Below, one piece after another: positions 10,212-21,251 of a DNA stretch of 64,000 bases; within the stretch, counting starts at the first letter, position 1, and the number at the start of each line of letters is the position of its first letter. The notes beneath the pieces were generated by a model. That model had not been told where the DNA came from. It did not search any database and saw nothing but the letters and a program-made list of their open reading frames with translations. The position numbers and the translations under genes were made by a program. The DNA comes from Cryptomeria japonica (Eukaryota; Streptophyta; Pinopsida; Cupressales; Cupressaceae): the NCBI RefSeq assembly GCF_030272615.1, contig NC_081408.1, forward strand, positions 308,898,450 to 308,962,449, written 5' to 3'.

Positions 10212-13200
10212 ATGAGTTTTACAACAATAAGCCCTACTTACACTATTCTCATTAGACGAAGCCTTAGAATTAAGTCTTTCCAAGGTTTAATTACCGAGGA
10301 GATGGAACCTAATTTGAATGGCCTTTTTAATGAGGACACGGGTAATTCCTCTAATCCTCCTAATGATGAAGAAGCTCTCCATGAGGTTTCTGTAGAACAA
10401 CTTTCAAAATTGGATAACCAATTTGATGATTTTCAGCAATGGATGTCTCAAGAATACCTCGATAGTCAAGCTCTTTCATTAATTGAGGGTCTAAAACGTA
10501 TGGTTCAAAGTGATAAGAATGGAATTGATATTTTGCATAGTATTGCACACATTGTGGATTCAAATGTGATGCCTATGAAGAGTTGTGCCCAAACTTTAGG
10601 TTATACACAACCTCCTACTCAAGTCAATCATTCTATCCCTTTGACAACTTCTATTGCTAGTATACCTACTTTTACATCAAACATAATGACCACTTCAATA
10701 CAAGACATTCCACCTATGATCACCAGTCATGGGGGCAATCCTTCTTCTTCAATCAACCCTCTTCCTTCATTCAATCCAACTTCTTCATTCATTCCTTCAA
10801 TGAGTGTTCCTATTACATCTCCACAAATGAACATGACGCAAGGGGGCAATTCATTTAACCATTCCATTCCTCCTTGTAGTGCTCCTCTTTTCCAATCATC
10901 TCCTATGACTAACCATCATAGTGTCCCTCCACCTTACTCTCAATCAATACCTTCTTTCAATAACATAATACCTCCATCACAATCTAACATGTCTAATACG
11001 AACTCTTCGACTGAAGCGACCATTAACAATCTTGCGCAAACTGTCTCTTCTTTACAACAACAAATTGCCTCTATGAATCAATCTAAGTTTAGTGTACCCA
11101 CATTTGATATTGTGAGCCCACTTTCTCTTGACATTATTCGAGCTATCCCCCCTAAGCATGTTGAAATCCCACAGTTGGAGCTTTATAATGGTAAAGGTGA
11201 TCCTCTAACACATGTTAAGACTTTTCAAACAATATGTACTGATTTTGCTCATGACCAAAGGTTGCTTGCAAAACTGTTTACTAGAACATTAAGAGATAAG
11301 GCTCTACAATGGTATTGCTTGTTGCCTTCCTACTCTATTACTTCTTTCCAACAACTTGCAAATGCTTTTATTCAACAATTTCAAAACAATATAAGTCCTA
11401 AAGTTACTTTGATTGATTTAATGCATTGTAAACAAGGTATTAAAGAAAAAGTGACTGATTTCATTGGTAGATATAAGCTTTTGTTTGCTCAAATTTATTT
11501 TCCAGTGCCTGACAATGATATTCAAAGAATCTTTATTTCTAATTTACACAAAGATATTAGAGAAAAACTTCTATTTTCTGAGTTTACTTCTTTCCAACAG
11601 TTGTGTGCAACTCTTCACAATTATCAACTGACTGTGAGTCAAATGGAACAAGCAAATCCTATGGCTCCGAGTGATAAGGGTGATAGTAGTCAACAACCAT
11701 TTGGGAAGTTCAAACCGAACAGAGAGTCTGTTAAGTTCAATGAAAACATCATCAACAACAATGTGAATGCAGCATTAGGTGTGCCTCCTATTTCTAAGTT
11801 TTTCAAGAAAGAAAGAAAGTTTACTCCTTTGAATGAATCATTGCATAGTATTATGAATAAGTTATTGGAACAAAATGTGCTTACTCTCCCTCCTATAAAG
11901 AAAATAGATCCTGCAAAGATTAATTCACCCTATTTTGATAACAAATCTTTTTGTCAATTTCATCGTCAACCTGGGCATGATACTGAAAAATGTTTTGCTT
12001 TAAAGGGTAAAATTCAAGATTTGATTGATAATAATACTATCTTTGTTTCAGGTGTGAATGATAAAGGCAACACATCTGTAGCTCTTCCTAACCAAAATCT
12101 TAAGATTTTTACTGATCCATTACCTTCTCATACCTCTAATGTGATTGAGACTAATGATTCCTCTTTCTCACCTGATGGTCTTGTGTCTATGACTCCGAAT
12201 GTGATTAACTTTGTAGAGCAGCAGAAAATCCCTAAAGAACCTTCCATCACATTTGATTCCAGTGAAACTATCAAGGCACCTGATGGTCCTTTATATATAG
12301 TTGCAAAAGTCAAGAATACACCTTGCCGTGGAGTGCTTATTGATCCTTCTTGAATGGTTAATGTTATTACTGAAGAATTTCTTTTTACTTTGCAATTGAA
12401 TCAAGTGATCTATGACAAAACAAATGTGGTTGTGAAATTATTTGATGCATTTTCTTCTCCTGCAATTGGTTCTATTACATTACCTATTGAGGTCCATAAC
12501 AAATCCCTTGACGTGAGCTTTGCTATTATTCCATCATCCGAACAATTTCGTGTGAAGCTAGGCTATCCTTGGCTATCTTCCATGAAAGCTATTGCCTCTC
12601 CTATTCACAAGTGTTTGAAATTTCCCCATAATGGTGAAGTTGTTATTGTCAATCATAGCCTCTTTAAACCAGCTGAAAGAACTTCTAGCGTTCCTATTGA
12701 TTATTTTTGGCCTAAACAATTCCAATCTCTTCCACCGCGAAGTGATCATCTTTTCAAATCTTATCAAAAGTGGAAAAAAGATATGATCCTATCCCTAAGT
12801 GAACTGAGAACACCCAAACTTGATATTCCTATTGTTCTTGAGAAGGAAGCTCTTCCTTTGAAAGATAAAACTAATGTCTTTCCTCAAGAAGATTCCCAAC
12901 CCACCCCTATGGATGTGATAATGTCTATGTCTAATAAACTTTCTAAAAGTAGACCTATACCTCCTCGTCATGATGGACTTGGTATCCTTCCTAAACCAAA
13001 TATTCCTCCTTTATATGGAGTGGTTCCTCCTCCTTCCTCTTATAAAGAGAAGAGACCTTCCTCTTCTCCTATTATCCAACCTAAGAGACCACAACCTAAA
13101 CACCCAAGTGATAAGGATGAGAACATTCCTCCTCCTCAATCTCCTCAACTTCCTACTAAGACTAGATGAAATCGTTCTGCGTGTGAACGCCGACGAAGGC

Positions 13201-13661
13201 ATCGTCTTAGAGCTTGTGCAACTGCTTCTCAAACTTTGCAATCTCCAAAAACACCTTCAGCTAGTATTATTCCATTTTCTCCTCAGCCGAAAATTGAGCC
13301 AAAATCTCCTAAGCATAAGATGCATGATGGTTTTGATCCTGTGCAAGTTAAAGATCCTATTTTTATAAATCTTGATGATGATATAGATGAAAATGTTATT
13401 CATGATGAAAATGTTACTCCTCTTTCTTCTGATAGTGAATATGAATATGTTGATGTTGATAACCATTTATCTAACGAATTTTCTAAAGCACTTATCCTAG
13501 CTCCTAGACAAGAACAACGTGGCTTGGAATATGAACATAGCCCTTGTTTGGATCTTGTGATAGCTCCATCTGCTGTGTTAGATGTTCCTCCTCTAGCGTG
13601 TTTCCTGCCTTCCCGAAATATTGATCAGCAAGATCGGGGGGTGGATGACGTGCTAGACTAG
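10212..13661 (+). pseudogene. element B gag-pro, single frame with two in-frame TGA codons
   Basis: One 1149-codon frame runs from the ATG at 10212, interrupted only by TGA at 12351-12353 and 13167-13169. The far-upstream start is preferred because the same residues (TYTILIRRSLRIK, LITEEMEPN) are conserved in element C. Residues 1-324 are a Ser/Pro/Asn-rich N-terminal region. Residues about 325-466 form a retrotransposon Gag domain (YNGKGDPLTHVKTF, KALQWY). Residues 581-594 are a CX2HX4HX4C knuckle (CQFHRQPGHDTEKC). A protease-like region around VLIDPS follows, with Asp the likely catalytic residue. Element C has Cys where B has the first TGA, so that stop is probably a point mutation. The tail after 13170 is acidic. 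No polymerase follows. Confidence 0.92.
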
Positions 13662-14400
13662 TTTCATTAGCATAGCAGACTCTCTCCTCCTCTCTTGATA
13701 TCTTTTGTTACTTCTTCTATGTGTTATTCTCATTCTTCTATTTGTTGTCCTTAGTGTTGTCTACTTGAGGATGATGCAAAGCATTGAGATCTCTTTTGGT
13801 CTCTCTCATGTTGACTCAAAAGACACATGTGTTCCCTTCTTCTAGGTGACCTTCCTTGATTGGGGAATGAAGAAAAATTATGCATAAATACATATGATAT
13901 ACATGAATTATCATACAACATACTAACCCCAAGGAAAGTGAAGTCACCTCATGCTTTGTGTTTTGTGTCTATTATCCTTGGGTTTATCTCACACTTGGGG
14001 GCTAAATCCTTGTGATAACGTGCTCCTTTCCCTTCTCATTTCTTATGTGTATCACTACCTTAAAGCAATCACTCCCGTTGAGGCATGTGTGATCGCTTTA
14101 ACGTAGGGGGGCATACACCCCGTCCATATCTCTTCAGGATACTTGAAAATTTCTTGACGAACTTAGCTTTGCCTTGAAAATTTTTGGTATTTTTCTTACA
14201 TGACTCATAGTGAGGGAACCTTACTACTGACAGTCATGGTTCTCCATCATGATCTTCCCTTTTACTTTTTCAATTGAAGTCGTAAGATCCTTAGTCCACT
14301 GGGGGCTTGGTGTATCTTGCCTCCTTGACGTGGTGAAAGTCTTTCAATGTTGTTTCCTTGTACTTTACCAGAAGTATGGGCATACGCTTATACTCCCACT
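13662..14400 (+). other. element B 3' non-coding internal region
   Basis: These 739 bp lie between the gag-pro stop (TAG after VDDVLD) and the purine tract. They contain several G-rich strings (for example GTAGGGGGGC near 14104 and CTTGGGGGCT near 13994) that resemble imperfect purine tracts. No coding sequence is supported. In a full-length relative this is where pol would be expected, so it marks an internal deletion relative to an autonomous parent. Confidence 0.7.
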
Positions 14401-14415
14401 AAAGTGGGGGCTAAA
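14401..14415 (+). other. element B polypurine tract
   Basis: AAAGTGGGGGCTAAA abuts the start of the 3' LTR (TGTAGCATCC). Position and composition fit the plus-strand primer. Confidence 0.85.
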
Positions 14416-15658
14416 TGTAGCATCCTAAAATTGTGACACTTGCAATTTCAACTGCATTTGGGTCTTCACGATGGCAGCGCAACGTTGAACCTGAATGGAG
14501 ACCCCGAAACCTGTTTGTGACATCAAAAACTGCATATTTCTGCACCTTGGCTTGATCCTTCCTTGCACCCTGCTGTCCCGGGAGGTGGGACCATGGTGCC
14601 CAGTGCCCTGGTCCTTCAGGACCATGGTGCCCAGTGCCCTGGTCCCTCAGGACCATGGCGCCCAGCGCCTTGGTCCCTGGCCCTATTTTGGGCCCGGTCT
14701 CTTATGGGGCATCGGGTCTTCAAGTTTGCAAATTGGAAAATAATCTTCCTAGGTCAGCCTAAGGTTGGAAAAATCAGTGTTTTAACCCTAATTGACAAGT
14801 ATATAAACTACATTTCCCCTCTCAGAAAGGGTAGATGTAAAAATAAAGGAAAAACATATGTGTGCAAAAGGCGGAAGCGATATTCAAACATTCAAACATT
14901 CAAGCAATTGAGCATTCTAAGTCTCCATTCAAGGCTAAGTGTTGCATAAGACAAGGATTCAACCATTGAAGAGGAGATCACTTACAAAATACAACATACA
15001 ACATCATTTACACCTTCACATGTAAGAATACAAACATTCCTACAACAAGGTATCAGTACTTGATTACATTGCAAACATTTACATTTACAACATTCTCATT
15101 TCTTGGTTAATTCCAAAACCGGGGTTTGACCTAAAGGCAAACCCCTAATCCCTAATCCCCCAATCATCCTCTCTTTTCTATGTGTAGGTTGCAGGTACGC
15201 GGCTGTAATTGAAGATCTGGAACCCTTGTGCAGAGACGAACAAATCCCCCTTCGTTTCGCGGATTTTTTGGAGGACCGTGTGCACGCTGGGCGCCATCGT
15301 CCTGTCAACTTTCGCTCAAACTTGTAGGACAGCATCGTCTCGACATTTTACTACTAATTCCAGGTTTGCAGCTTCATCCCATGTTTCTATTTCTGTCTGC
15401 AAGCGAATCTTTCTTACTTTCACCTACACTCCTAATTCAATCCTTCTATCTACATTCTTTACAAAAGAGGGTAGCCTTGCTGTCTCAACCCTTGAAACTC
15501 ATTTAGAATTCAATCTTGCATTGTGTTGAATTGGATCTTGTGAGCTTCAACCCCTCTTTTGAATGTAAAGTCTCTCCTAAGTGAAAACCGTCAATCCTAG
15601 TGACCTCCTCTCTCCTTCGAAGGGGGGGAATACCTAGGGTTCAATTTTCTGCTTTACA
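14416..15658 (+). repeat. element B 3' LTR (1243 bp)
   Basis: It starts TGTAGCATCC and ends GCTTTACA. It is longer than the 5' LTR mainly because it carries three rather than two tandem copies of the roughly 31-bp GGACCATGG(T/C)GCC unit (about 14590-14685). The TATA box is at 14800-14807 and the hairpin module at 15273-15302. It is followed directly by the second CCAGT. Confidence 0.95.
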
Positions 15659-16490
15659 CCAGTATATCAAAACCAAGATTTCTGTTACTGATATTGGGTA
15701 CTTGTTTGGTTATGTGTAGCATTAGACAAACAAGTAGGTTTCCAAATCTGAATGTCCCCTTTTTGTCTTTCTTTATCTTTCCCAGATTGTCAATTAGTTC
15801 ATCTTTAAGCCATTCGCACACATCTATTTTTACATTATCATTAACCATGTCATAGGCACTCTTTATGCATAGGCTAGAGACTGAGTTTAACCTATTTGCA
15901 TGTGTGGTTTTGTAGCCTAAGATCATACTAATGAATCTGATATTGATATCTGTTACATCATTTACCCTTAAGGATCTCTTATCAGATGTTGCACCAGTTA
16001 GGCTAATCACTAGGTCATTTGAGACCTTCTTTGTTTTATCAGGTCTGTTACCAATGGAGGGTAACCCTGTCACAACCTTTACTGCTTCTTTTGTGATTTT
16101 GTGAACTGATTCCAACCAAAAGAATGCACCATGTACCTTGCTTAGTACTATCCTTATAACATGCTTGGAAAAATCTGGGATATTGAGAATTTCAGTGAAA
16201 CCTAGGGTTTCTACTATCTTGTGTTCAGGTTTGATATTTCTAGATTCTTCACAAATTACAAACTTATACATATTCTTAATTTCTTCATCACCTAATTCCT
16301 CTATATGACAATGTATATACATTCTAGGGTCTTCAGCAAAAACTACTCCCTTAGGAATTTGGGAAAATGCACCAATATTATCATCTTTCTTGGCAATTTC
16401 AGGAACTAATTGGAGTACGAGTCTAGGGCATTTAATAACTTTGACAATAGTAGGGTTTTCAATGAATTCAAGAATAGATGAAGAAGCCAT
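15659..16490 (-). pseudogene. element A ORF2, N-terminal part
   Basis: Read on the minus strand, the frame starts at the ATG at 16490-16488 in a good plant context (AACCATGGC) with MASSSILEFIENPTIVK. It is open for 277 codons until element B interrupts it after GFDIL. It continues in phase at 7794. There is no signal peptide or membrane segment. A central segment (FFWLESVHKITKEAVKVVTGLP) loosely recalls plant ORFs carried by non-autonomous retroelements, but I cannot assign a family. A promoter-like TATA box lies 145 bp upstream, separate from the LTR. It could be a captured host gene or an element-specific accessory ORF. Confidence 0.7.
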
Positions 16491-16634
16491 GGTTATAAAT
16501 ATCTTTATCTGCCTTAAGGAATGATTGCTTGATGAATTGCTTCACTTCTTTGCTTGGAATGCCTTTGCTTGGGAATTTTCGCACTCTCGAAGATTTGAAT
16601 GCTCAGTGAAATGAAAATGGAGCCAAAACACTTG

Positions 16635-16641
16635 TTTTATA
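16635..16641 (-). promoter_or_regulatory. putative internal TATA box upstream of element A ORF2
   Basis: On the minus strand TATAAAA lies 145 bp upstream of the ORF2 ATG, in a non-coding gap of about 340 bp between the nucleocapsid frame and ORF2. Spacing is that of a normal plant promoter plus a short 5' UTR. This is sequence inspection only; no start site is known. Confidence 0.4.
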
Positions 16642-16829
16642 ATATTAATTTTGTCAACCACCACATTTAATGCTTGTCGGGTTAAGTAATGACTTAACTG
16701 ATTTGCCGATATAGAAGTAATTTCAACTTCTCACCATCAACTGAGAGAATAATAGCATGTTTCACATTTGATTGCCAAACCCTCAAAGGAATTTTCTTCA
16801 GTTAGATGAAGAGTCTCCTGCTGATGGAG

Positions 16830-17913
16830 GAGTATTCCTATCACCATTTAGTTCTGATTTCTTGATCCATTATTTTGAGAATTCTTGCTTTACCTCTTCA
16901 ACTTTTACTTTACCTTTCAAACTAGGACCTTTGTTACTTGCTGGTGATGCCTTACTTCTACAGAATTTTGCAATATGTCCAATCTTGTTATAGGCATAAC
17001 AAGTCACCGTATTTTTCTGAATAGCTTTCCCATAACCTATGTCGATTTGTGTTCTACACTAATTAGATAAGTGTCCAAATCTTCCACAAACATAACATCT
17101 TACATTTATTCTGCAATTTTCTGAATTATGACCAACTTTGTTGCATTTGGAACATTGACCGGTGGGTGTATTAGTGTTCTGATAATTTATAGATCTACAC
17201 CGACTTTCTCTATGACCATACTTGTTACAGTTAAAGCATTTGCCATTAAATTTATAAGTAGTAGGTTGTCTTACCGGTTTGCTATGATCATGTGTGTTTG
17301 TAGTACCAGAGCTTTCACCAGCTTCAAATCCAAGGCCATTAGTGTCACCATTTGGTTTTTGATTTTTCAACAAGTCACCAAGTTCTTCTGAGCTTTTCTT
17401 GAATCTTTCCTTGTGTTGATTTGCAATAGTTAGTTCTCTTTCCAAGATACCTTTTTGTCTCATGAGTTCATTTCAATTATTGTGTGCATGCATCAGATCT
17501 GTCTTCAACATATCATTTTCATAACTAAGTCTTATGTTTTCATTTGCAGCATCATTCTGTTTTCTAGTCAAGTCTTCTTCATTCTTCTTTCTATCTTCAA
17601 TTTCTTTACAAAATCTCATAGTCATATCCTACATCTCATTCTTTGTTGTCATGTTTTCTTGTTTCAGCTTATTCATCAGATCACTAAGAGTTTCCTTTTC
17701 ATCATTCTCATTTTGCATCTTTTCACAAAGTTCTCTTCTCTTGTTTCTTGCAATGGTAAGATTTTCTTGAAGTGCTTGAATAATATCCTGTGCAGCTTTT
17801 AGATCATCTTCAAGTTTGATATTTTTCAACTTTTTTGTATCATAGTCTGAGAGAGCTGCTTCTAATTGCTTCATCAAGTTTTCCATCTCTACCTGTGTCA
17901 AGATATTACTCAA
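16830..17913 (-). pseudogene. element A nucleocapsid-like protein: coiled coil plus four zinc knuckles
   Basis: The minus-strand frame begins 31 bp inside the PBS with MSNILTQVEMENLM. The first 150 or so residues are Lys/Glu/Leu-rich with heptads, a probable coiled coil. Then come CX2CX4HX4C knuckles: CFNCNKYGHRESRC, CSKCNKVGHNSENC, a third (CYVCGRFGH) broken by a TAG inside its last spacer, and a fourth in which the second Cys has become Tyr. Knuckles bind the element's RNA in known Gag proteins. No capsid domain (UBN2 or retrotransposon-gag type) is visible, so this is an unusual Gag reduced to oligomerisation and RNA-binding parts, or the capsid has been replaced. Stops near 17626 and 17473 also interrupt it. 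Confidence 0.75.
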
Positions 17914-17943
17914 GTTATTAGGCTTCTAAAAATAGAGGACCAG

Positions 17944-17955
17944 GCTCTGATACCA
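17944..17955 (-). other. element A primer-binding site (tRNA iMet type)
   Basis: Read on the minus strand the sequence is TGGTATCAGAGC, the standard plant initiator-Met tRNA PBS. It lies two bases after the end of the 5' LTR. This fixes the element's orientation. Confidence 0.95.
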
Positions 17956-17957
17956 AT

Positions 17958-18728
17958 TGTTAGGGTTCCCAAAGATACTGAGAGGAGGGTGAATCAGTAT
18001 CTTACCAGTTACTTTAATTTACTTCAATTAAAACATGAAAAGCATATCAATACTATCTACCGGTGAATAGAAATAGTGCAGTAAACAAGAATAGCAACAA
18101 CCACAAAAAAACACACCATAACATAGTATTTTAACGAGGAAACCCGGTGTGGGAAAAACCTCGGTGGGATTTGTGACCCACAATATTCACTTACTGGCCA
18201 ATAAGTGAATATTACTCTTACAATGGGGGCCTGCACATGCAGGAAGGCCAAGTGCCTAGAGCTCACTACTCAATTACAAAATTTGAAGTCTCACTGACTT
18301 ACAAAATGGATTATGCAAATCCAATGTCTTGTACTGCTTCAAAATAGCATCTACTATGCTAGATCCAGTACCGGTTTTAGCTCTGCTTCATACATAAACC
18401 CTTAACCTATAATTCACATAATAGGTCTGCCTTATTTCACCTATCTACTTCCTTACAAAAAGTTCTATAATGATCTCATACATATATGGGTCATTTTACA
18501 ACTTTCCACGTCGGCTTACAATGATTTTACAATAGTTTACAAAATATATAATAAACAAAATTCTTGTCGGCCTGGGTGCCAGTATACTTCCTTTTACTGT
18601 CGGTGTAGAGTCTGTTGTTGTTGGTGCCAGTAAATTGTCTTGTCGGTGTCATAGGATTGCAAGGTTTCCATCAATGACAAAACCTTCAATCACCTACAAT
18701 ATCTCATAGGAGTGTGCATTTGCCAACA
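17958..18728 (-). repeat. element A 5' LTR (771 bp)
   Basis: This is a direct repeat of 4436-5179. It begins (minus strand) TGTTGGCAAATG and ends CCTAACA next to the PBS. It contains the CCTGCACATGCAGG inverted repeat near 18230-18243 and the GATTCACC block next to its 3' end. The transcription start is not determinable by eye. Confidence 0.92.
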
Positions 18729-18733
18729 GAAAT
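18729..18733. repeat. target-site duplication of element A, right copy
   Basis: GAAAT matches GAAAC at 4431-4435 at four of five bases. It resumes the gag gene of element C. Confidence 0.75.
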
Positions 18734-19444
18734 ACTATGCACAATTGCGTAAAGGAATCAAACTTAGAAAGGAGAAGCTTATCCCTAATTTTTTTTTGTA
18801 AATTAGCAATAAAAATTCTTTGAACATCATGATTAGGCATAGGATAAGAAATTTAGAATAAAAATATTTATATCTACCAATAAAATCAATCACTTTTTCT
18901 TTAACACCTTACTTACAATAAATCGAATCAATCAAAGTAATCTTAGGACCAATATTATTGTGAAATTGTTGAATGAAAGCACTAGCTAATTGTTGAAATG
19001 ATGTAATAGAGTAAGGAGGCAAGGAAAAATACCATTGTAAAGCTTTATCCCTAAAGTTTGAGTAAATAATTTATCGATGTCTTTGATCATGAGCAAAGTC
19101 ACTACACAAAGTTTGAAATGTTTTACATGAGTCAAGGGATCACTTTTTCCATTGTAAAGCTCTAATTAAGGGAATTCCATATATTTAGGAGGGACAACAA
19201 AGACAATGTCATTGAATAATGGGATCGCTATATCAAATGTGGGCAAATTAAACATGGATTGGGTAATGGAAGCTAGTTGCTGTTGTAGGGATGAAGCAAT
19301 TTGGGCTAAGTTATTGATGGTTGGTTCAGTGGATGGATTGAAATTAGACATATTAGATTGGGACGGAGGAGTAACATTGTTTTATGTAGGTGGAGGTTGA
19401 GAGTAAGGAGATGGAACACTATGATATGTAGGTATAGCATTATA
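18734..19444 (-). pseudogene. element C gag, central part
   Basis: The minus strand resumes the Gag of element C. MSNFNPSTEPTINNLAQIASSLQQQL (19351 onward) matches MSNTNSSTEATINNLAQ of element B, followed by a degraded Gag domain (DPLTHVKHF-like) full of stops and small indels. The block ends at the insertion point of element A and continues at 4430. At the other end it is cut by a solo LTR (about 19445-20600). It is heavily decayed compared with B. Confidence 0.8.
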
Positions 19445-20600
19445 AATTATCATCGGGCTAATTTATAGCTCATGTTTGTACCCCTACTTTATCTCATCTC
19501 CCCCTCATCTCCTATTTGGGTTCGTTCAATGCCTTAACTCTAGCTTTTGTGTCATATGTACTTGTCAATTGATCCTTTGGAGCTACATCCTTCTCCTTGA
19601 GGATAATTTGAGGTCCCTGATTGAGGAGGACCAGGGAACTAGCACCCTGGTGCCCCTCAATGAGAGAAAATGTTTAAGTGGGGGATACGACCTATCACTC
19701 TGGTGGGAAATGAAATTGGTGGCTCTATATGACCATTGGAGGTCGGCCTAATCAGTAAATTGACCTTTGATCTCATATATAAAGACATTAATCAATTCAA
19801 TTCAATCCTAAGACTCCAAGTATTCAACCTATAGTATTCAAGCATTGATGTGTTCATTATCAAGCATTTCTAGAGGTCTTAAAGGATGAATATTCTTCAT
19901 TCATTCATTGTGGAACAAGTTGCATCATTCATATGAAAGCACGTGTGTGTGATTAGGGTTTTGTCATTTTCATGCCATTTCATACAACATATGTAATTAC
20001 ATTCAAGAAGCAAAGCATCATTATCAGTCATTGCAAATCTGAGTTATATCTTTCCGTTGTTTATTTTAGTATTTGCAATATTTCATTCAGGGTTGATTCC
20101 TAAATAGGGGTTTGACTTAGGAAAACCCCTATTCCCAACCTATTTCCCTTCTCTAGTGTGTGCAAGAATTAGTAGGAACTATGATCTATAGAATTGGCTT
20201 TATTTACAATGACAAATCGATCCCTCATTGGAGTTTGAAAAAGTGTGGAGGCCAAAGTGACCGTTGCTATGGTCCTGACAAATGAAGAGCTCCTTTTGGA
20301 ACATATCTAAATACTCTTACAATCCTCAAATCTAGGTTTGTGGCTCGATCCAATGACTGTAACTCACTATTCATGTATAATTACTTCAATTTCAACCTGT
20401 TATCCCTAATTTCAACATCTTTAACAAATCAATTCAACTCAGGGGAAAGAAGAGGCTCATCCAAGATCTCTAGAATCTAATCAACATCTGGATCTATTAG
20501 ATTTAGATTTAACAAACTTCTATCTTTCTCTAATGTATTGGTCCCTAAGTAAATTAGTAGTTGCCATCCTTCTTGTGATTACAACCCTATTTTTTTACCA
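19445..20600 (+). mobile_element. solo LTR of the element-C family, inserted in element C gag
   Basis: This 1.15-kb insertion splits the Pro/Ser-rich part of the C gag between QSSPI and the ATYHSVPSPYSQ-like segment. Its right half is collinear with the LTR of element C itself (shared GGTTTGTGGCTC, ACTCACTATTCATG, TTGGTCCCTAAG), but it lies in the opposite, plus orientation. It ends TTTTTTACCA. Flanking TTATA (19440-19444) and ATATA (20601-20605) agree at four of five bases. The left terminus lacks a clear TG, so the start is approximate. No internal region is present. Confidence 0.65.
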
Positions 20601-21251
20601 ATATAGTAAGTATTGGAGATGATTGGGTCACAAATGGAAGACTCGCAGAAGGAGGTATAAAATAATTTTGATTAACAAGGTTTCCCCCTTGACTAACATG
20701 TGGAGGATTAACATATTTTATGGAAGTAGTCATGATAGTGGATGCAAATGTAGGCACACTAGGCACGAATGTAGGCATAGGAATAGATTGGTTGACTTGA
20801 ATAGTATATTGGGTGTAACCAAGGACTTTGACACAACTTTTGATAGGCATGATATTAGTGTCAACAATATGAGTAAGGCCACACAACAAATCAACACCAA
20901 TTTTATCACGTTGAACCATTCTTTTTAATCCTTCAATCAATAGGATTGCCTCACTTTCCAGGTATTGTTGACTCATCCATTGTTGAAGACTTTCAAATTC
21001 ATTATCAATATTCTCCAATTGGTCAACAAAAACCCTAGTTAGTGATTCATCCTCATCATGAGAAATATGGAAAGAATGGGGATAAATGACATCATTTGTT
21101 GGATTAGAGGAACCACCAACATTCTCATGAAATAAGTTATCCAATTAGGCTCCATATCCTTAGTAATTAAACTTTTGGAAGCCTTAATTCTACAACTTCT
21201 TCTCACAAGAATATTGTAGGTAGAACTAAAGGTTATAAAAATCATGCACAA
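20601..21251 (-). pseudogene. element C gag, N-terminal part
   Basis: The minus-strand start at 21251 (MCMIFITFSSTYNILVRRS) is collinear with the B gag start. After a frameshift, the frame from 21144 gives ESLQQWMSQQYLESEAILLIEGLKRMV, matching DDFQQWMSQEYLDSQALSLIEGLKRMV of B. It is cut by the solo LTR at 20600. The rest of the gene lies at 18734-19444 and 3151-4430. Its role would have been the capsid and nucleocapsid of element C; it is not functional now. Confidence 0.88.

Larger units (their letters stand above)
7800..15658 (+). mobile_element. element B: complete non-autonomous Ty3-type LTR retrotransposon
   Basis: The 7859-bp element has TG...CA LTRs (7800-9014, 14416-15658), a perfect CCAGT target duplication, a 1.2-kb leader, a gag-pro reading frame and a purine tract. 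The internal region of 5.4 kb encodes only gag and a protease-like segment plus an acidic tail. No reverse transcriptase or integrase is visible, so it is non-autonomous by domain content. It is the youngest member of the three-level nest, lying in plus orientation inside ORF2 of element A. The sequence after the 5' LTR (TTTTGGTGAACCTGACATG) is not the iMet PBS seen in A, and I cannot name the primer tRNA. Confidence 0.95.
4436..18728 (-). mobile_element. element A: complete non-autonomous LTR retrotransposon, split by element B
   Basis: Two direct LTRs (4436-5179 and 17958-18728, both TGTT...AACA when read on the minus strand) enclose, in minus-strand order, an initiator-Met PBS, a nucleocapsid-like frame, a promoter-like segment, a long unknown frame and a purine tract. 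Removing element B and its duplicated 5 bp leaves about 6.4 kb. No reverse transcriptase, RNase H or integrase motif is visible, so it would need enzymes in trans. The PBS type and TG...CA ends suit a Copia-like lineage, but with no pol domain this stays an inference. It sits inside the gag gene of element C. Confidence 0.88.

Noticed and set aside
10212-13661. Programmed TGA readthrough between gag and pro in element B
   Set aside because: Element C has Cys at the first position, so a point mutation is the simpler explanation; no readthrough context is evident.
14411-14750. Overlapping ORFs in both strands of the element B LTR
   Set aside because: They are LTR sequence with a hairpin-forming minisatellite; frames are open because the unit lacks stops, and the 5' LTR copy does not keep them.
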